From: Mucilaginibacter sabulilitoris
Lineage (GTDB): Bacteria; Bacteroidota; Bacteroidia; Sphingobacteriales; Sphingobacteriaceae
NCBI RefSeq assembly: GCF_034262375.1
Contig: NZ_CP139558.1
Span: forward strand, 4,154,001-4,218,000
Reading direction: 5' to 3'
DNA: 64,000 nucleotides
The notes beneath the pieces are model-generated. The model saw nothing but the letters and a program-made list of their open reading frames with translations, was not told the DNA's origin and ran no database searches. Made by a program: the position numbers and the translations under genes. Of this stretch, positions 18,730-27,829 are shown piece by piece (position 1 is the stretch's first letter; each line of letters begins with the position of its first letter).

Positions 18730-19203
18730 CTATTGTTCGTAAGCTTGCTTTAAAGCTTTAATATCAAGTTTTTTCATTTGCATTAAAGCGGCCATTACGT
18801 TGCCGGCCTTCTTTTTGTCTTTGCTGTTTATCAACTCGAGTATAATCGACGGAGCTACCTGCCATGACAGCCCGAATTTGTCTTTAAGCCAGCCGCATGG
18901 CCCTTCTTCACCACCATCGGCTGTTAGTTTTTCCCAATAAAAGTCAATTTCTTCCTGGGTTTCGCAGTTTATATATAGCGATGCCGCCTCAGTTAGTTTA
19001 AACGAAGGGCCGCCATTCAGGATCATTATTTCCTGTCCCTCAATTTCAAATGTAGCAACAAGCACACTTCCGGCTGGCATAGGTTGTCCTTCGCCATAAT
19101 AACTGATGTCTAAAACCTTTGAGCTTTTAAATAAAGAAGTATAAAAATTAATAGCCTCTTCAACTTTTCCGTCAAACCACAGGCAGGGGGTGATCTTTTT
19201 CAT
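18730..19203 (-). CDS. VOC family protein (PhnB-like)
   Basis: 157 residues of the vicinal-oxygen-chelate superfamily, PhnB/'3-demethylubiquinone methyltransferase-like' branch. Visible: ITPCLWFDGKVEEAINFYTSLF at the N-terminus, the LNGGPSFKLTEAASLYINC strand pair, and GPCGWLKDKFGLSWQVAP near the C-terminus. This branch often lacks a complete metal site and its substrates are mostly unknown; PhnB-like proteins commonly accompany DUF1801 genes, as here. Confidence 0.9.
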   Translation of the reverse strand: MKKITPCLWFDGKVEEAINFYTSLFKSSKVLDISYYGEGQPMPAGSVLVATFEIEGQEIMILNGGPSFKLTEAASLYINCETQEEIDFYWEKLTADGGEEGPCGWLKDKFGLSWQVAPSIILELINSKDKKKAGNVMAALMQMKKLDIKALKQAYEQ

Positions 19204-19334
19204 GATAGTTTTTCCTTTTAATTTGTTTTACGTTTTGATTATTTAATAAACCAAAGTTAAGTGACCTCATAGTTATTGAACAGGGGTGAATATGACAATA
19301 TACAGGGGGAATTGCGTATTTACAGGTAGGTACA

Positions 19335-19374
19335 CAAAAAATAAGGCCCGGTTCTTTAATGAACCGGGCCTTAT
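19335..19374 (-). terminator. Terminator for the small membrane-protein gene
   Basis: Perfect 14-bp stem ATAAGGCCCGGTTC / GAACCGGGCCTTAT with a 6-nt loop. The T tract lies on the minus-strand side, so it serves the gene at 19.4-19.6 kb. Confidence 0.85.
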
Positions 19375-19424
19375 ATATCCGTAAAGGATAAATACTAAAG
19401 CTTAATCGCTTTAAATTATATAAA

Positions 19425-19646
19425 TTAAGCGTTTTTTGATTTTTCGCCAGCGTATGGTAAAGAAGATATAAAGGTAACCATTCCTAAACCAAAAGTGATA
19501 AATCCAGCATAAACGATGCCTGCAGATGCGTCAATTCCACTAACAGAATCTCCAGGATTGTATGCATGGTTTGGAGTAAAAGCGATATAACCGCCTACAA
19601 TTAATATACCTATAGTTGTGATTAAAAGTCCTATTGTTCTTTTCAT
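19425..19646 (-). CDS. Small two-helix membrane protein
   Basis: 73 residues with two hydrophobic segments (about 5-23, IGLLITTIGILIVGGYIAF, and 44-62, GIVYAGFITFGLGMVTFI) joined by a polar loop. A terminator follows immediately downstream, supporting a real monocistronic gene. No family assignment. Confidence 0.6.
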   Translation of the reverse strand: MKRTIGLLITTIGILIVGGYIAFTPNHAYNPGDSVSGIDASAGIVYAGFITFGLGMVTFISSLPYAGEKSKNA

Positions 19647-19861
19647 ATTCAGTGATGTGAATCTTTAATGCCGCAAATGTATAAACTTTAATGTAATCAA
19701 CAAAAAACCCGATGCTTAAATATCGGTTTAATGCTAATATTTTTGTGATATTTATATTCTTAGGGTTTTATCTTTTAATTACCGCGAGTTATACTGGTTA
19801 ATATAGTGGTAAGCTTACAAAATAAATACGGTCAAAACAGGTGTCGGATAATCCAATTTTG

Positions 19862-19869
19862 TAAGTTTG
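19862..19869 (+). promoter_or_regulatory. -7 box for the S33-type hydrolase
   Basis: TAAGTTTG is an exact match to TAnnTTTG, 22 bp before the ATG. A -33 TTTG is not evident. Confidence 0.4.
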
Positions 19870-19891
19870 AATAAGCATTTAAACATTTATC

Positions 19892-20953
19892 ATGAGTATA
19901 AAATATGTTATTAAAACGACTTTGTTAATAGCTGTCACCTGGTTTTCTTCCTGCAAAGATTCCGGTTCGCAACAAAACGCTGATTTAAGTTTAAGTAGTT
20001 TTTTAAAAGATACTACCCTGGGTGTAAAATCAGGAGGGGTGCAGTTGGTCTCCATCAATACCTCCAAAGGAAAATTTAACGTGTGGACAAAGAAAATCGG
20101 TAATAATCCTAAAATTAAACTATTGCTGTTGAATGGAGGACCGGGCGCCACTCACGAGTATTTTGAATGTATGGAAAGCTTTTTACCTGCCGAGGGTATT
20201 GAGCTGATATATTATGACCAGTTGGGAACAGGCAATTCCGACAATCCGAAAGATACTGCTATGTGGAGCCTGCCACGGTATGTGGAAGAAGTAGAGCAGG
20301 TAAGGCAGGCTTTAAAACTTAATAAAGATAATTTTTACCTGCTTGGGCATTCATGGGGTGGAATACTTGCGCTCGAATATGCCTTTAAATATCAGCAAAA
20401 TTTAAAAGGGTTAATTATCTCTAATATGATGGCGAGTTGCCCGGATTATGGTAAATATGCTAATGACGTATTATCCAAACAATTTGATCCTAAAGTATTG
20501 GCACGTATAAGGGCAATTGAAGCTAAAGGCGATTTTAATAATCCGGAATATATGCAGCTATTATTACCGAATTTTTATGCTAAGCATATTTGCCGTTTCC
20601 CGCCAGATCAGTGGCCCGAACCTTTAAACCGTTCTTTAGCAAAAATTAATCAATCTTTATATGTTACCATGCAGGGGCCGAGTGAATTTGGTATAGCAGG
20701 CAAATTATTGAATTGGGACCGCAAAGCCGATTTGCCTAAAATTTCAGTTCCGGCATTGAGTATTGGAGGGAAATATGATACTATGGATCCGGAACACATG
20801 AAATGGATGGCTACCAAGTTTCAGAATGGCAGCTATCTGTACTGCCCAAATGGTAGCCACATGAGTATGTATGATGATCAGCAAACCTATATGAGTGGTT
20901 TAATTAAGTTCATTAAAGGTATTAACGAAGGGGAGAAAAAGATCACTTTATGA
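19892..20953 (+). CDS. Proline-iminopeptidase-like alpha/beta-hydrolase lipoprotein (S33)
   Basis: 353-residue alpha/beta hydrolase resembling S33 proline iminopeptidases. Oxyanion-type NGGPG (81-85), the YDQLGTGNSD loop, nucleophile S154 in GHSWGG, then GGKYDTMDPEH (acid) and NGSHMSM (catalytic His) are all visible. Unlike cytosolic Pip, it begins with a signal peptide and lipobox (TWFSSC21), so it is likely an exported lipoprotein cleaving N-terminal residues from peptides outside the cytoplasm. It stands alone. Confidence 0.9.
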   Translation: MSIKYVIKTTLLIAVTWFSSCKDSGSQQNADLSLSSFLKDTTLGVKSGGVQLVSINTSKGKFNVWTKKIGNNPKIKLLLLNGGPGATHEYFECMESFLPAEGIELIYYDQLGTGNSDNPKDTAMWSLPRYVEEVEQVRQALKLNKDNFYLLGHSWGGILALEYAFKYQQNLKGLIISNMMASCPDYGKYANDVLSKQFDPKVLARIRAIEAKGDFNNPEYMQLLLPNFYAKHICRFPPDQWPEPLNRSLAKINQSLYVTMQGPSEFGIAGKLLNWDRKADLPKISVPALSIGGKYDTMDPEHMKWMATKFQNGSYLYCPNGSHMSMYDDQQTYMSGLIKFIKGINEGEKKITL

Positions 20954-20998
20954 TTTAAAATGACGTTAAATATTATGGGCCTTTTTAGTGAGGGTATT

Positions 20999-22549
20999 TC
21001 AGCGCTCGCTGCCTTTTTTAATGGTGCTGTTGCGTACAAACAGGAACGACATTAATGCACCTAAAAGAGCTAATGCCGCGGATATTTGCATCACCCTGGC
21101 ATAAACAGTAATAAAACCCGATTGGTATAGTTTTTTTATCGCTTTTTGCTTTTCAGCGTTAAACCCGGCGGGCACTTTAGCATCGCCCAGGTTAGCGGCC
21201 TGTGCCATTATTACTTGTTTTTCCTTAGTATTTAAAGGAATATCATGAATTTGATTTTGTAAAGCTCCTGTAAAAAACAATACAGCCAGTGACCCCAAAA
21301 CGGCATTGGCAAAAACGTTGGCTATACGGGTGAGTGCATTGTTTACACCCGACGCCGTACCCGAAAAATGATCACTTACAGAACCCATCACAGCAGCAGT
21401 AAGCGGTGCTACGGTAAACGACATTCCTGTGCCAAAAACCAATATGCCTGGGAAAAATGTTGTCCAGTAATCACCCGCGCCATTGGTTTGCTTTACAAAA
21501 GATAAGATCAGTAAACCAATTCCGGCAGTGGCCGGGCCGCCTATCAATAAAAACCTCGGGCCATATTTATCTGCCAGGGCTCCCGAAAAACGGGCCATAG
21601 ATATCATCAATACAGTAAAGGGCAAAAAAGTAAGCCCCGATTGTAACTGGGTATAACCCTGTGCCTGAACCATGTTTAACGACAGGAACAGCATGCCCGC
21701 GCCAAGGCCGGCATAAAGGAAAAACGTAAGCAGGTTTACCCCGGTAAAAGTTAAATTGGTGAACAAGTTTAACGGCATCATAGGGTGCTTGCTTCGGCCT
21801 TCTATAAATATAAAAACGCCCAACAATATAATCCCCGCGCTCAACGTAATGTATACCTGCCAGTTATTTAAGCCAACTGCCGGTACACGCAAAAAGCCAA
21901 AGGTAAGTGAGGCCAATCCCAGGGCTATAGCCACAGCTCCGGGGAGGTCTAATTTTTGGTCACGGTCTTCGTCTCGGCTTTCCGCTACCTTTTGCCAAAG
22001 GATCAACAGTGCCACAATACCTATCGGCACGTTAATAAAAAATATATAGCGCCACAAACCGGCATCGCCAAAAGCGCCGCCCAATATAGGGCCGCCTAAA
22101 GTAACAACCGTAGTAAAGGCCGACCATGTACCTATTGCCTTGCCGCGTTCGTTTTCATTGATCGAAGAAGAAATCAGCGACAGGCTGCCAGGTATCATCA
22201 GCGCGCCGCCAATGCCCTGCAGCATCCGGAAAACGATAAGCAATGTAACACCCGGAGCAAATCCGCAGGCAGCAGATCCCATTAAGAAAATAAAGATGCC
22301 CGCCATGAATATCTTTTTCCGCCCCAGTTTATCGCCCAATGATCCGCCTATCATAATGAGCGAGGCAAGCATAAGCAGGTAAGCGTTCAGTATCCAGAAG
22401 AGGTCGGTGCCGGTAGCATGTAAGCTCTGTTGTAACGATGGTAATACTACATTAAGTGCTGTACCGTCAATAAAGGCCATTGCCGATGCCATGATTGATG
22501 AAACCATGATCCATTTACCGGCCGGACTTTTAAGCGCGACTGTTGCCAT
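20999..22549 (-). CDS. MFS transporter, DHA2 (EmrB/QacA) family
   Basis: 516-residue, 14-helix drug:H+ antiporter-type exporter. Motifs: DGTALNVVLPSLQQSL in TM1, the GDKLGRKK loop 2-3 motif, GIGGALMIPGSLSLI and the motif C-like GPILGGAFGDAGLWRYIFFINVP. It lies divergent from the ArsR-SRPBCC operon; operator 1 of that operon sits about 113 bp from this start, so shared control is possible but unproven. Confidence 0.93.
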   Translation of the reverse strand: MATVALKSPAGKWIMVSSIMASAMAFIDGTALNVVLPSLQQSLHATGTDLFWILNAYLLMLASLIMIGGSLGDKLGRKKIFMAGIFIFLMGSAACGFAPGVTLLIVFRMLQGIGGALMIPGSLSLISSSINENERGKAIGTWSAFTTVVTLGGPILGGAFGDAGLWRYIFFINVPIGIVALLILWQKVAESRDEDRDQKLDLPGAVAIALGLASLTFGFLRVPAVGLNNWQVYITLSAGIILLGVFIFIEGRSKHPMMPLNLFTNLTFTGVNLLTFFLYAGLGAGMLFLSLNMVQAQGYTQLQSGLTFLPFTVLMISMARFSGALADKYGPRFLLIGGPATAGIGLLILSFVKQTNGAGDYWTTFFPGILVFGTGMSFTVAPLTAAVMGSVSDHFSGTASGVNNALTRIANVFANAVLGSLAVLFFTGALQNQIHDIPLNTKEKQVIMAQAANLGDAKVPAGFNAEKQKAIKKLYQSGFITVYARVMQISAALALLGALMSFLFVRNSTIKKGSER

Positions 22550-22656
22550 ATTATAAGGTTATACTATAAAGGTAACAATGTGCCGGGATAAAAAATGTTA
22601 AAAGTTTGCGCAGGTAAAGGCTGTTAAGTATGGCCCTAATAAAAAGTGAAAATAAA

Positions 22657-22704
22657 TTTGCGTAAGTGATTGCTTACATATTATATTTGTAAGGAAATGC
22701 TTAC
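22657..22704 (+). promoter_or_regulatory. ArsR-operon promoter with two palindromic operators
   Basis: A TTTG (22657-22660) and TATATTTG (22682-22689) 21 bp apart match the -33/-7 promoter pair. Two 16-bp palindromes of the form GTAAG-N6-CTTAC sit at 22662-22677 (in the spacer) and 22689-22704 (from the last base of the -7 box over the expected transcription start), with centres 27 bp apart. This is the layout expected of autorepression by the ArsR-family protein encoded directly downstream. Confidence 0.75.
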
Positions 22705-22721
22705 ATAATATAAAAGAAGTG

Positions 22722-23087
22722 ATGAGAAGAGATGTATTCCAGGCCATAGCCGACCCAACACGCAGGGAAATTATTAACCTGGTGGCGTTTAATACGATGA
22801 ACCTAAATGCTATAGCCGAAAAATTTGATGTGAGCAGGCCAGCAATTTCGCAGCACATTAAAATATTAACCGAATGCGGCCTTATCGTTATTAAAAAGAA
22901 TGGGAGGGAGCGGTATTGTGAAGCTAAGCTTCAGCAGTTGAATGAAGTATATAAATGGATAGAGCGGTACAGGAAATTCTGGTCAGAAAGATTTGATGTA
23001 CTTGATGATCTTTTAACAACGCTGCAGAATAAGGAGAATAATGAGAAAAAAGCCAGAGGCGAAAATAAATCTAACATAGGTGAGTAA
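22722..23087 (+). CDS. ArsR family transcriptional regulator
   Basis: 121-residue winged-helix repressor. MRRDVFQAIADPTRREIINLV and the recognition region FDVSRPAISQHIKILTECGLI followed by KNGRERYCEA wing are canonical for the ArsR subgroup paired with SRPBCC/AHSA1 genes. No ArsR-type metal-binding cysteines are present, so it is unlikely to be a metal sensor. I start at the ATG 3 bp after a GTG. Two palindromic operators directly upstream support autoregulation. Confidence 0.93.
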   Translation: MRRDVFQAIADPTRREIINLVAFNTMNLNAIAEKFDVSRPAISQHIKILTECGLIVIKKNGRERYCEAKLQQLNEVYKWIERYRKFWSERFDVLDDLLTTLQNKENNEKKARGENKSNIGE

Positions 23088-23102
23088 TTAAAAATTGTAA
23101 TT

Positions 23103-23594
23103 ATGAAAAATCAAACAGAAATTATTGCAGAAGATGGCAAACAGGAATTGTTTATTATGAGGGAGTTCAATGCCCCACGTGAACTGGTTTTTAAAGCGTT
23201 TACTGATCCGGAGCTTTTGGTACAATGGCTTGGATGCGATGCGTTAACCATGAAAACAGAGCGTAATGCTGAGGGAAAAGGTGCGTCATGGCGCGATATT
23301 TTTACCGATCCTGATGGTAATGTGTTTGGCTTTCATGGGGTTTGCCATGAGTTTATGGCGCCGCAATTAATTATCCGCACATTTGAGTTTGAAGGGCTGC
23401 CCGAACCGGGGCATGTTTGTCTTGAAACATTACGGTTTGAAGTATTACCAGGCGACAGGACAAAAATTTCTGTTCAGTCTGTTTTCCAGTCGGTAGCCGA
23501 CCGAGATGGTATGCTGCGATCAGGTATGGAAACAGGTGTATTTGAAGCACACGACCGTCTTGACGCATTATTGGCCAAAGAGTTTGTGAACTAA
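23103..23594 (+). CDS. SRPBCC / AHSA1-family protein
   Basis: 163-residue START-like lipid/ligand-cavity protein (AHSA1 C-terminal-like). It opens with the typical REFNAPRELVFKAFTDPELLVQWLG and ends with MLRSGMETGVFEAHDRLDALL. It is 15 bp behind the ArsR gene, an extremely common pair in which the small binding protein is the main repressor target. The ligand is unknown. Confidence 0.92.
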   Translation: MKNQTEIIAEDGKQELFIMREFNAPRELVFKAFTDPELLVQWLGCDALTMKTERNAEGKGASWRDIFTDPDGNVFGFHGVCHEFMAPQLIIRTFEFEGLPEPGHVCLETLRFEVLPGDRTKISVQSVFQSVADRDGMLRSGMETGVFEAHDRLDALLAKEFVN

Positions 23595-23617
23595 TGTTGT
23601 ACATTCTCGTTATATAC

Positions 23618-23651
23618 ACAGGCCCGCTGCGAAACAACGGGCCTGTTTTAT
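23618..23651 (+). terminator. Terminator of the ArsR-SRPBCC operon
   Basis: Stem ACAGGCCCG / CGGGCCTGT with an 11-nt loop, followed by TTTATTT. Confidence 0.75.
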
Positions 23652-23706
23652 TTAAAAGTATAAAAAGGAAAGCTTCTAAGAGCGACATCAAATCAGAAAA
23701 TGTCTT

Positions 23707-24441
23707 TTAACTACCCATTAAATGACGAAGGTATAAGGTTGGGTTATCCAGAAATGATTTGGTGAGCGAAAAATGCTCGGTATCTTCATAGTCGGTTTCA
23801 TTTACGCCGCTTTCATCAAACTGGTAAATAGTTGCGCCGGGGTAGCAAATAAGTATAGGGGAGTGTGTAGCTATCAGGAATTGAGCGCGGCCGCTTTGTT
23901 CAAGTTCATTTATGACCGCCATAAAGGCGAGTATCCTTGCCGGCGACAAGGCCGCTTCGGGCTCGTCAAGAATATAGATACCCGACTCAAACTGGTTATT
24001 AAATAATGAAAGGAACGATTCCCCGTGCGATTGCTCATGTAACGACCGACCGCCATAAGCCTGTAAAATACGGGGGCTATCCACAGCAAGTTCATCAATA
24101 TAGGAAGCGAAATTGAAAAAGCTCTCGGCCCGCATAAAAAAACCTTCGCTAATGCGACGTGGTGTCCAGCTGAGCTGCAAGCCGCGCGCCAGCGCCGATT
24201 CATAACCTTCAAACCGGTATCCGGTATTGGGATTGTGGTTCCGGTTACCCCCTCTGAGATTGAACCCGCATTGCTCTGCAATACCTTCCAGCAGGGTAGA
24301 CTTCCCTGACCCGTTTTCGCCGACAAAGAATGTTACGTTACTTTTAAGTTCGAGCTGTAACCCCCTGTTAAGGCTTGGAATATTTTGCAGAAAACTGCCA
24401 TTCCGTAAAGCCGGAAGAGATATTTGTGATAAAAATGGCAT
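23707..24441 (-). CDS. AAA family ATPase (ABC-like, stand-alone)
   Basis: 244-residue soluble ATPase of the AAA_21/AAA_23-like group. Walker A GENGSGKST (41-49), signature-like SHGES (138-142), Walker B YILDEPEAALS (D159, E160) and ATHSP switch are all present. No membrane segments or adjacent permease or nuclease are seen. Similar single proteins are sometimes called OLD-like or recombination ATPases. The role is unknown. Confidence 0.87.
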   Translation of the reverse strand: MPFLSQISLPALRNGSFLQNIPSLNRGLQLELKSNVTFFVGENGSGKSTLLEGIAEQCGFNLRGGNRNHNPNTGYRFEGYESALARGLQLSWTPRRISEGFFMRAESFFNFASYIDELAVDSPRILQAYGGRSLHEQSHGESFLSLFNNQFESGIYILDEPEAALSPARILAFMAVINELEQSGRAQFLIATHSPILICYPGATIYQFDESGVNETDYEDTEHFSLTKSFLDNPTLYLRHLMGS

Positions 24442-24615
24442 AAGTTATTGCGTATTGGTTCTAACAAATTTACAATTCTGGCATGATTTGCCCGGTTGTT
24501 TGTATTTTTTGTTGACCATGACCTGTATTAATTACCGTTCGGATAATTTAGATTTACCGTTCTCGACGGCATGTTATTGCCCGGAATTACGCAGTGAATC
24601 ACCGTTAACGCAAGG

Positions 24616-25467
24616 TCAACTGATTTGATAACTATCAGGTTGTGATTGAAACTTCAGGTATTCTAATGGTGTTTTGCCGGTATAGGCTTTAAAGTCTTTT
24701 AGAAAGTGGTTTGAATCATAGTATCCATTTGATATTGCTATTTGCATCAAATCGACATTCTTACTCTCAACCAATTCAAGGTACGCATGAATAAAGCGTT
24801 GGAGCTGGATGTATTCTTTAGGTAAAAGCCCGATATGCTGCACAAAACTCCTTTCCAGCCACTTATAGTTTACGCCAACATCATTGATCACGCTTCTTAC
24901 AGAACTTCTCCCTTTTATTTTATGGATATAATCCAATGTTTTATGTAAGGTTTCAGGCGTGTTGGTCTCCGGAAAAGAATGCTGAACATATTTTCCGATA
25001 AATGCTACCTTTTCTTCAATGGAATTGCGTTCGAAAAGCTCCTCTACACTGAAGTTATTGTTCCTGGCAATATGTTCAAATGGGGCAACTGGGTTATATC
25101 TGAAATATTGGGCATTTAAATCAAATAACCGGTAGAAAGCACCCGGATAGAAACGAACTATAAAAACCTGGTCTGTATTATTATTGTATTTTACATAAAC
25201 ATTCTTAATGGAGCCGGTACTTGCCCACGCAGCTTTAATTTCGAATATATCCCTTTGTCCGGTTACCTCTACCGTGTCTTGGCAACTTTGCAAAAATACA
25301 AGCACAGGAAACCCATCATTAAAAATAAGTTGTGTATTATCATTTAGATCTCTGGCGAAAACATAAAACCCCTCTATAATAGATTCAAGCTCTTTTGAAG
25401 GACTAATTCTATAGCCGGACGCATTAAATTCCCCTAATTGTATCTTCTTCAGATAATTTATTGGCAT
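24616..25467 (-). CDS. AraC-type helix-turn-helix regulator
   Basis: 283-residue regulator: N-terminal sensing domain of the DUF6597 kind (YRISPSKELESIIEGFYVFA, FLQSCQDTVEVTGQ) and C-terminal AraC HTH (VDLMQIAISNGYYDSNHFLKDFK, TGKTPLEYLK). It lies divergently from the methionine aminopeptidase gene, whose transcription it might affect; ligand unknown. Confidence 0.88.
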   Translation of the reverse strand: MPINYLKKIQLGEFNASGYRISPSKELESIIEGFYVFARDLNDNTQLIFNDGFPVLVFLQSCQDTVEVTGQRDIFEIKAAWASTGSIKNVYVKYNNNTDQVFIVRFYPGAFYRLFDLNAQYFRYNPVAPFEHIARNNNFSVEELFERNSIEEKVAFIGKYVQHSFPETNTPETLHKTLDYIHKIKGRSSVRSVINDVGVNYKWLERSFVQHIGLLPKEYIQLQRFIHAYLELVESKNVDLMQIAISNGYYDSNHFLKDFKAYTGKTPLEYLKFQSQPDSYQIS

Positions 25468-25550
25468 GAGGCAAATTTATGGGAAAAATGTTATTGGCCG
25501 GAGAATAATGCCATGTCTAATATTTACTATGAGCACAGTTTAAATGCCTA

Positions 25551-25558
25551 TAGCTTTG
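25551..25558 (+). promoter_or_regulatory. -7 box before the methionine aminopeptidase gene
   Basis: TAGCTTTG matches TAnnTTTG exactly, 24 bp before the ATG; no clear -33 box is found. Confidence 0.35.
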
Positions 25559-25582
25559 CAAAAAACTGAATGACATTAATTT

Positions 25583-26350
25583 ATGGTTATAAAAACGGAA
25601 GAAGAGCTGCAGGGTATGAAGAGGGTGAGTGAGGCTGTTGCACTTACCTTGCAAAAAATGACTGCATATACTCAGATAGGCATGAGTACCAAAGATATAG
25701 ACGAATACGGAAGACAGCTATTAGGGGCCCTTGGTGCAAAGTCTGCCCCATATGAAACCTATGGTTTCCCAGGTTATAGCTGCATTAGCGTTAACAAAGA
25801 ATTTGCACATGGTGTTCCGTCAGATAAAGTCAGGCTGAAAAATGGAGACATCATTAACATTGATGTATCGGCAGAATTAGCGGGCTTTTGGTCTGATAAT
25901 GGGTGCTCATTTGTTGTTGGGGAAGATATTCAGGGCGTGCAACACTTGGTAGATACTTCAAAAGAAATATTACTTGAGGCGATTGCTCACATTAGCGGGG
26001 GCGTAAAAATTGCTGATATCGGGAACCTGATAGAAACCAAAGCCAAAAAAGCAGGATATATAGTTATCCGCGATTTAGGTGGCCATGGGGTAGGGCGAAG
26101 TTTACATGAAGAACCCAGCGGGATAATGAATTATTATGACAGACATGATAAATTCAGGCGATTTAGAAAAGATTCTGTTGTGGCTATTGAAACATTTATC
26201 TCTACCAAATCTGCTTTTATTGAAACTGCGGCAGATGGCTGGGCTTTTTCAGGCAGTAAAGGCGGATTTGTAGCCCAGCATGAACACACGATATTGGTAA
26301 CATCCAGCAAACCAATAATCCTTACAGCGGCGAATGGGATAACGACATGA
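25583..26350 (+). CDS. map: Type I methionyl aminopeptidase, stand-alone copy
   Basis: 255-residue metallopeptidase removing the N-terminal methionine. All five metal ligands are visible: D94, D105, H168, E203 and E234, in NIDVSAELAGFWSDN, GGHGVGRSLHEEP, VAIETF and QHEHT. It is not in the ribosomal-protein operon where housekeeping map usually lies, so it may be a paralogue. Neighbours are an AraC regulator and an exported hypothetical protein. Confidence 0.92.
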   Translation: MVIKTEEELQGMKRVSEAVALTLQKMTAYTQIGMSTKDIDEYGRQLLGALGAKSAPYETYGFPGYSCISVNKEFAHGVPSDKVRLKNGDIINIDVSAELAGFWSDNGCSFVVGEDIQGVQHLVDTSKEILLEAIAHISGGVKIADIGNLIETKAKKAGYIVIRDLGGHGVGRSLHEEPSGIMNYYDRHDKFRRFRKDSVVAIETFISTKSAFIETAADGWAFSGSKGGFVAQHEHTILVTSSKPIILTAANGITT

Positions 26351-26511
26351 CGCCCGAAATAGCTCAAAAAAATCTTAAAATATTGTAGAGGGGAGGATGT
26401 ACCGGTCAGTAACAACTGAGTTATTGAAAAGCGGCAGGGCGTTATTTAACTTATTTTAACAAGCGACAAGCTTTTCATTAATTAACTTAGGGCTATTCAA
26501 CACCTAACGCT

Positions 26512-27099
26512 ATGATAATAAGAATTTGGGCATGCATGATCTTTATTATGCTTACCCGCACAGCAATTGCACAGGAGAAAAGCCTCTATGATTTTCCTGC
26601 TCCAAAGGGTTGGCAAACCGAAAAAATCAAATTCCCTATTAATTTTGCGCCGGCGATCCCATTCGCAGGTACGGAGGATTTACACTTTACACCGGGATGG
26701 AGTAAACCCGAAAGTGATCAATATTGGTCTTATGTTTTTGTATGGTTCCTGGACGGAAAAGTAAAACCCACAACCGACGACCTCGCTAAATACCTTGAAC
26801 AGTATTATACTGGGCTTTATATGACCAACCTGGGTAAGAAGTCAAAGCCAGAAACGACGTTTACATCAGTAAGTATAAAAGACAATTCCAAAAAAGGTAA
26901 AGATCAATATTATAATGCAGAGATTAATACGCTTGATTTTTTATCAGGAAAACCATTAAAGTTGCTGGTACGGCTGGATGTGCGGTCACTGGGCCACAAG
27001 CATACGGCGGTGCTTTTTCAGGCATCACCCAAGGCGTATGGGCATGGCGTTTGGAATACCCTAAGTGCGGTTATAGATGGCTTTAAGGTTAATCGCTAA
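26512..27099 (+). CDS. Exported hypothetical protein
   Basis: 195 residues. A signal peptide (IWACMIFIMLTRTAIAQE) is followed by a Trp/Tyr-rich domain: PAPKGWQTEKIKFP, HFTPGWSKPESDQYWSYVFVWFL. The C-terminal half has a strand pattern ending in GVWNTLSAVIDGFKV. I know similar Bacteroidota proteins only as hypotheticals. Periplasmic location is inferred. Confidence 0.6.
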   Translation: MIIRIWACMIFIMLTRTAIAQEKSLYDFPAPKGWQTEKIKFPINFAPAIPFAGTEDLHFTPGWSKPESDQYWSYVFVWFLDGKVKPTTDDLAKYLEQYYTGLYMTNLGKKSKPETTFTSVSIKDNSKKGKDQYYNAEINTLDFLSGKPLKLLVRLDVRSLGHKHTAVLFQASPKAYGHGVWNTLSAVIDGFKVNR

Positions 27100-27142
27100 T
27101 TCCGCCAACTTTCACAGCGGCGATGGATATAAACGTTATCGG

Positions 27143-27829
27143 TTATTTATCTAAGTTATGTAATATAGCTGTTAATTCATCCGGGCGCTGCATCATTACA
27201 TTATGTTCACAATTAATTGTTTCAACGTGCCAGTCCGGATGATTTTTCAAAGTTTCGTATTGTTTTTTGAAAGGAGTGCCTTCCCATCCGCTAAGATAAA
27301 TAAATGTTCGGTTACGAATCTGCTCATAATTTCCATTCACTTGTAAACTTTGCATGAATGTGGCTAAAGGATGCGATCTTCTCCGACTATCTGATCCCGG
27401 CCGGGTCGCAACCATAAAACCATCATTTTCTGCTCCGGTTGAGAAAAGATTTCGGTAATCATCACTCGTGAGCTTCCAGCATGAATCGCCATTTTTTGGA
27501 ACATAAGCGTCAATGTAAACAAGCGCGTATATCCTTTCAGGTATGCTATCTGCTACCCCGGTGATAACCATTCCGGCGTAACTATGCCCACATAATATCA
27601 CATCAGTAATATCCCTTTCAACTATAAAATCAATTACGAATTGAATGTGTGTGGTCAGATTAATGATCTTATCCTGTTCAACAGGCTCCAGTTCAAGCCC
27701 GGGTAAGGTTAATGCCAAACACTCCTTTTTAAATTCTTCTAATCTTTCAGTTATCGGATCAAATGCCCATGCTCCATGCCATCCGCCCGGAATAAATAGG
27801 TATGTCTTTTTATTCTCATTAATCATCAT
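27143..27829 (-). CDS. Alpha/beta hydrolase (EstC/salicylate-esterase-like)
   Basis: 228-residue alpha/beta hydrolase. HG-type oxyanion segment FIPGGWHGAWAF, nucleophile S83 in CGHSYAGMV, and a C-terminal CEHNVM carrying the catalytic His. This arrangement matches plant hydroxynitrile-lyase/esterase-like and pyrethroid-hydrolase relatives. No signal peptide, so cytoplasmic. Substrate unknown; it stands alone. Confidence 0.88.
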   Translation of the reverse strand: MMINENKKTYLFIPGGWHGAWAFDPITERLEEFKKECLALTLPGLELEPVEQDKIINLTTHIQFVIDFIVERDITDVILCGHSYAGMVITGVADSIPERIYALVYIDAYVPKNGDSCWKLTSDDYRNLFSTGAENDGFMVATRPGSDSRRRSHPLATFMQSLQVNGNYEQIRNRTFIYLSGWEGTPFKKQYETLKNHPDWHVETINCEHNVMMQRPDELTAILHNLDK

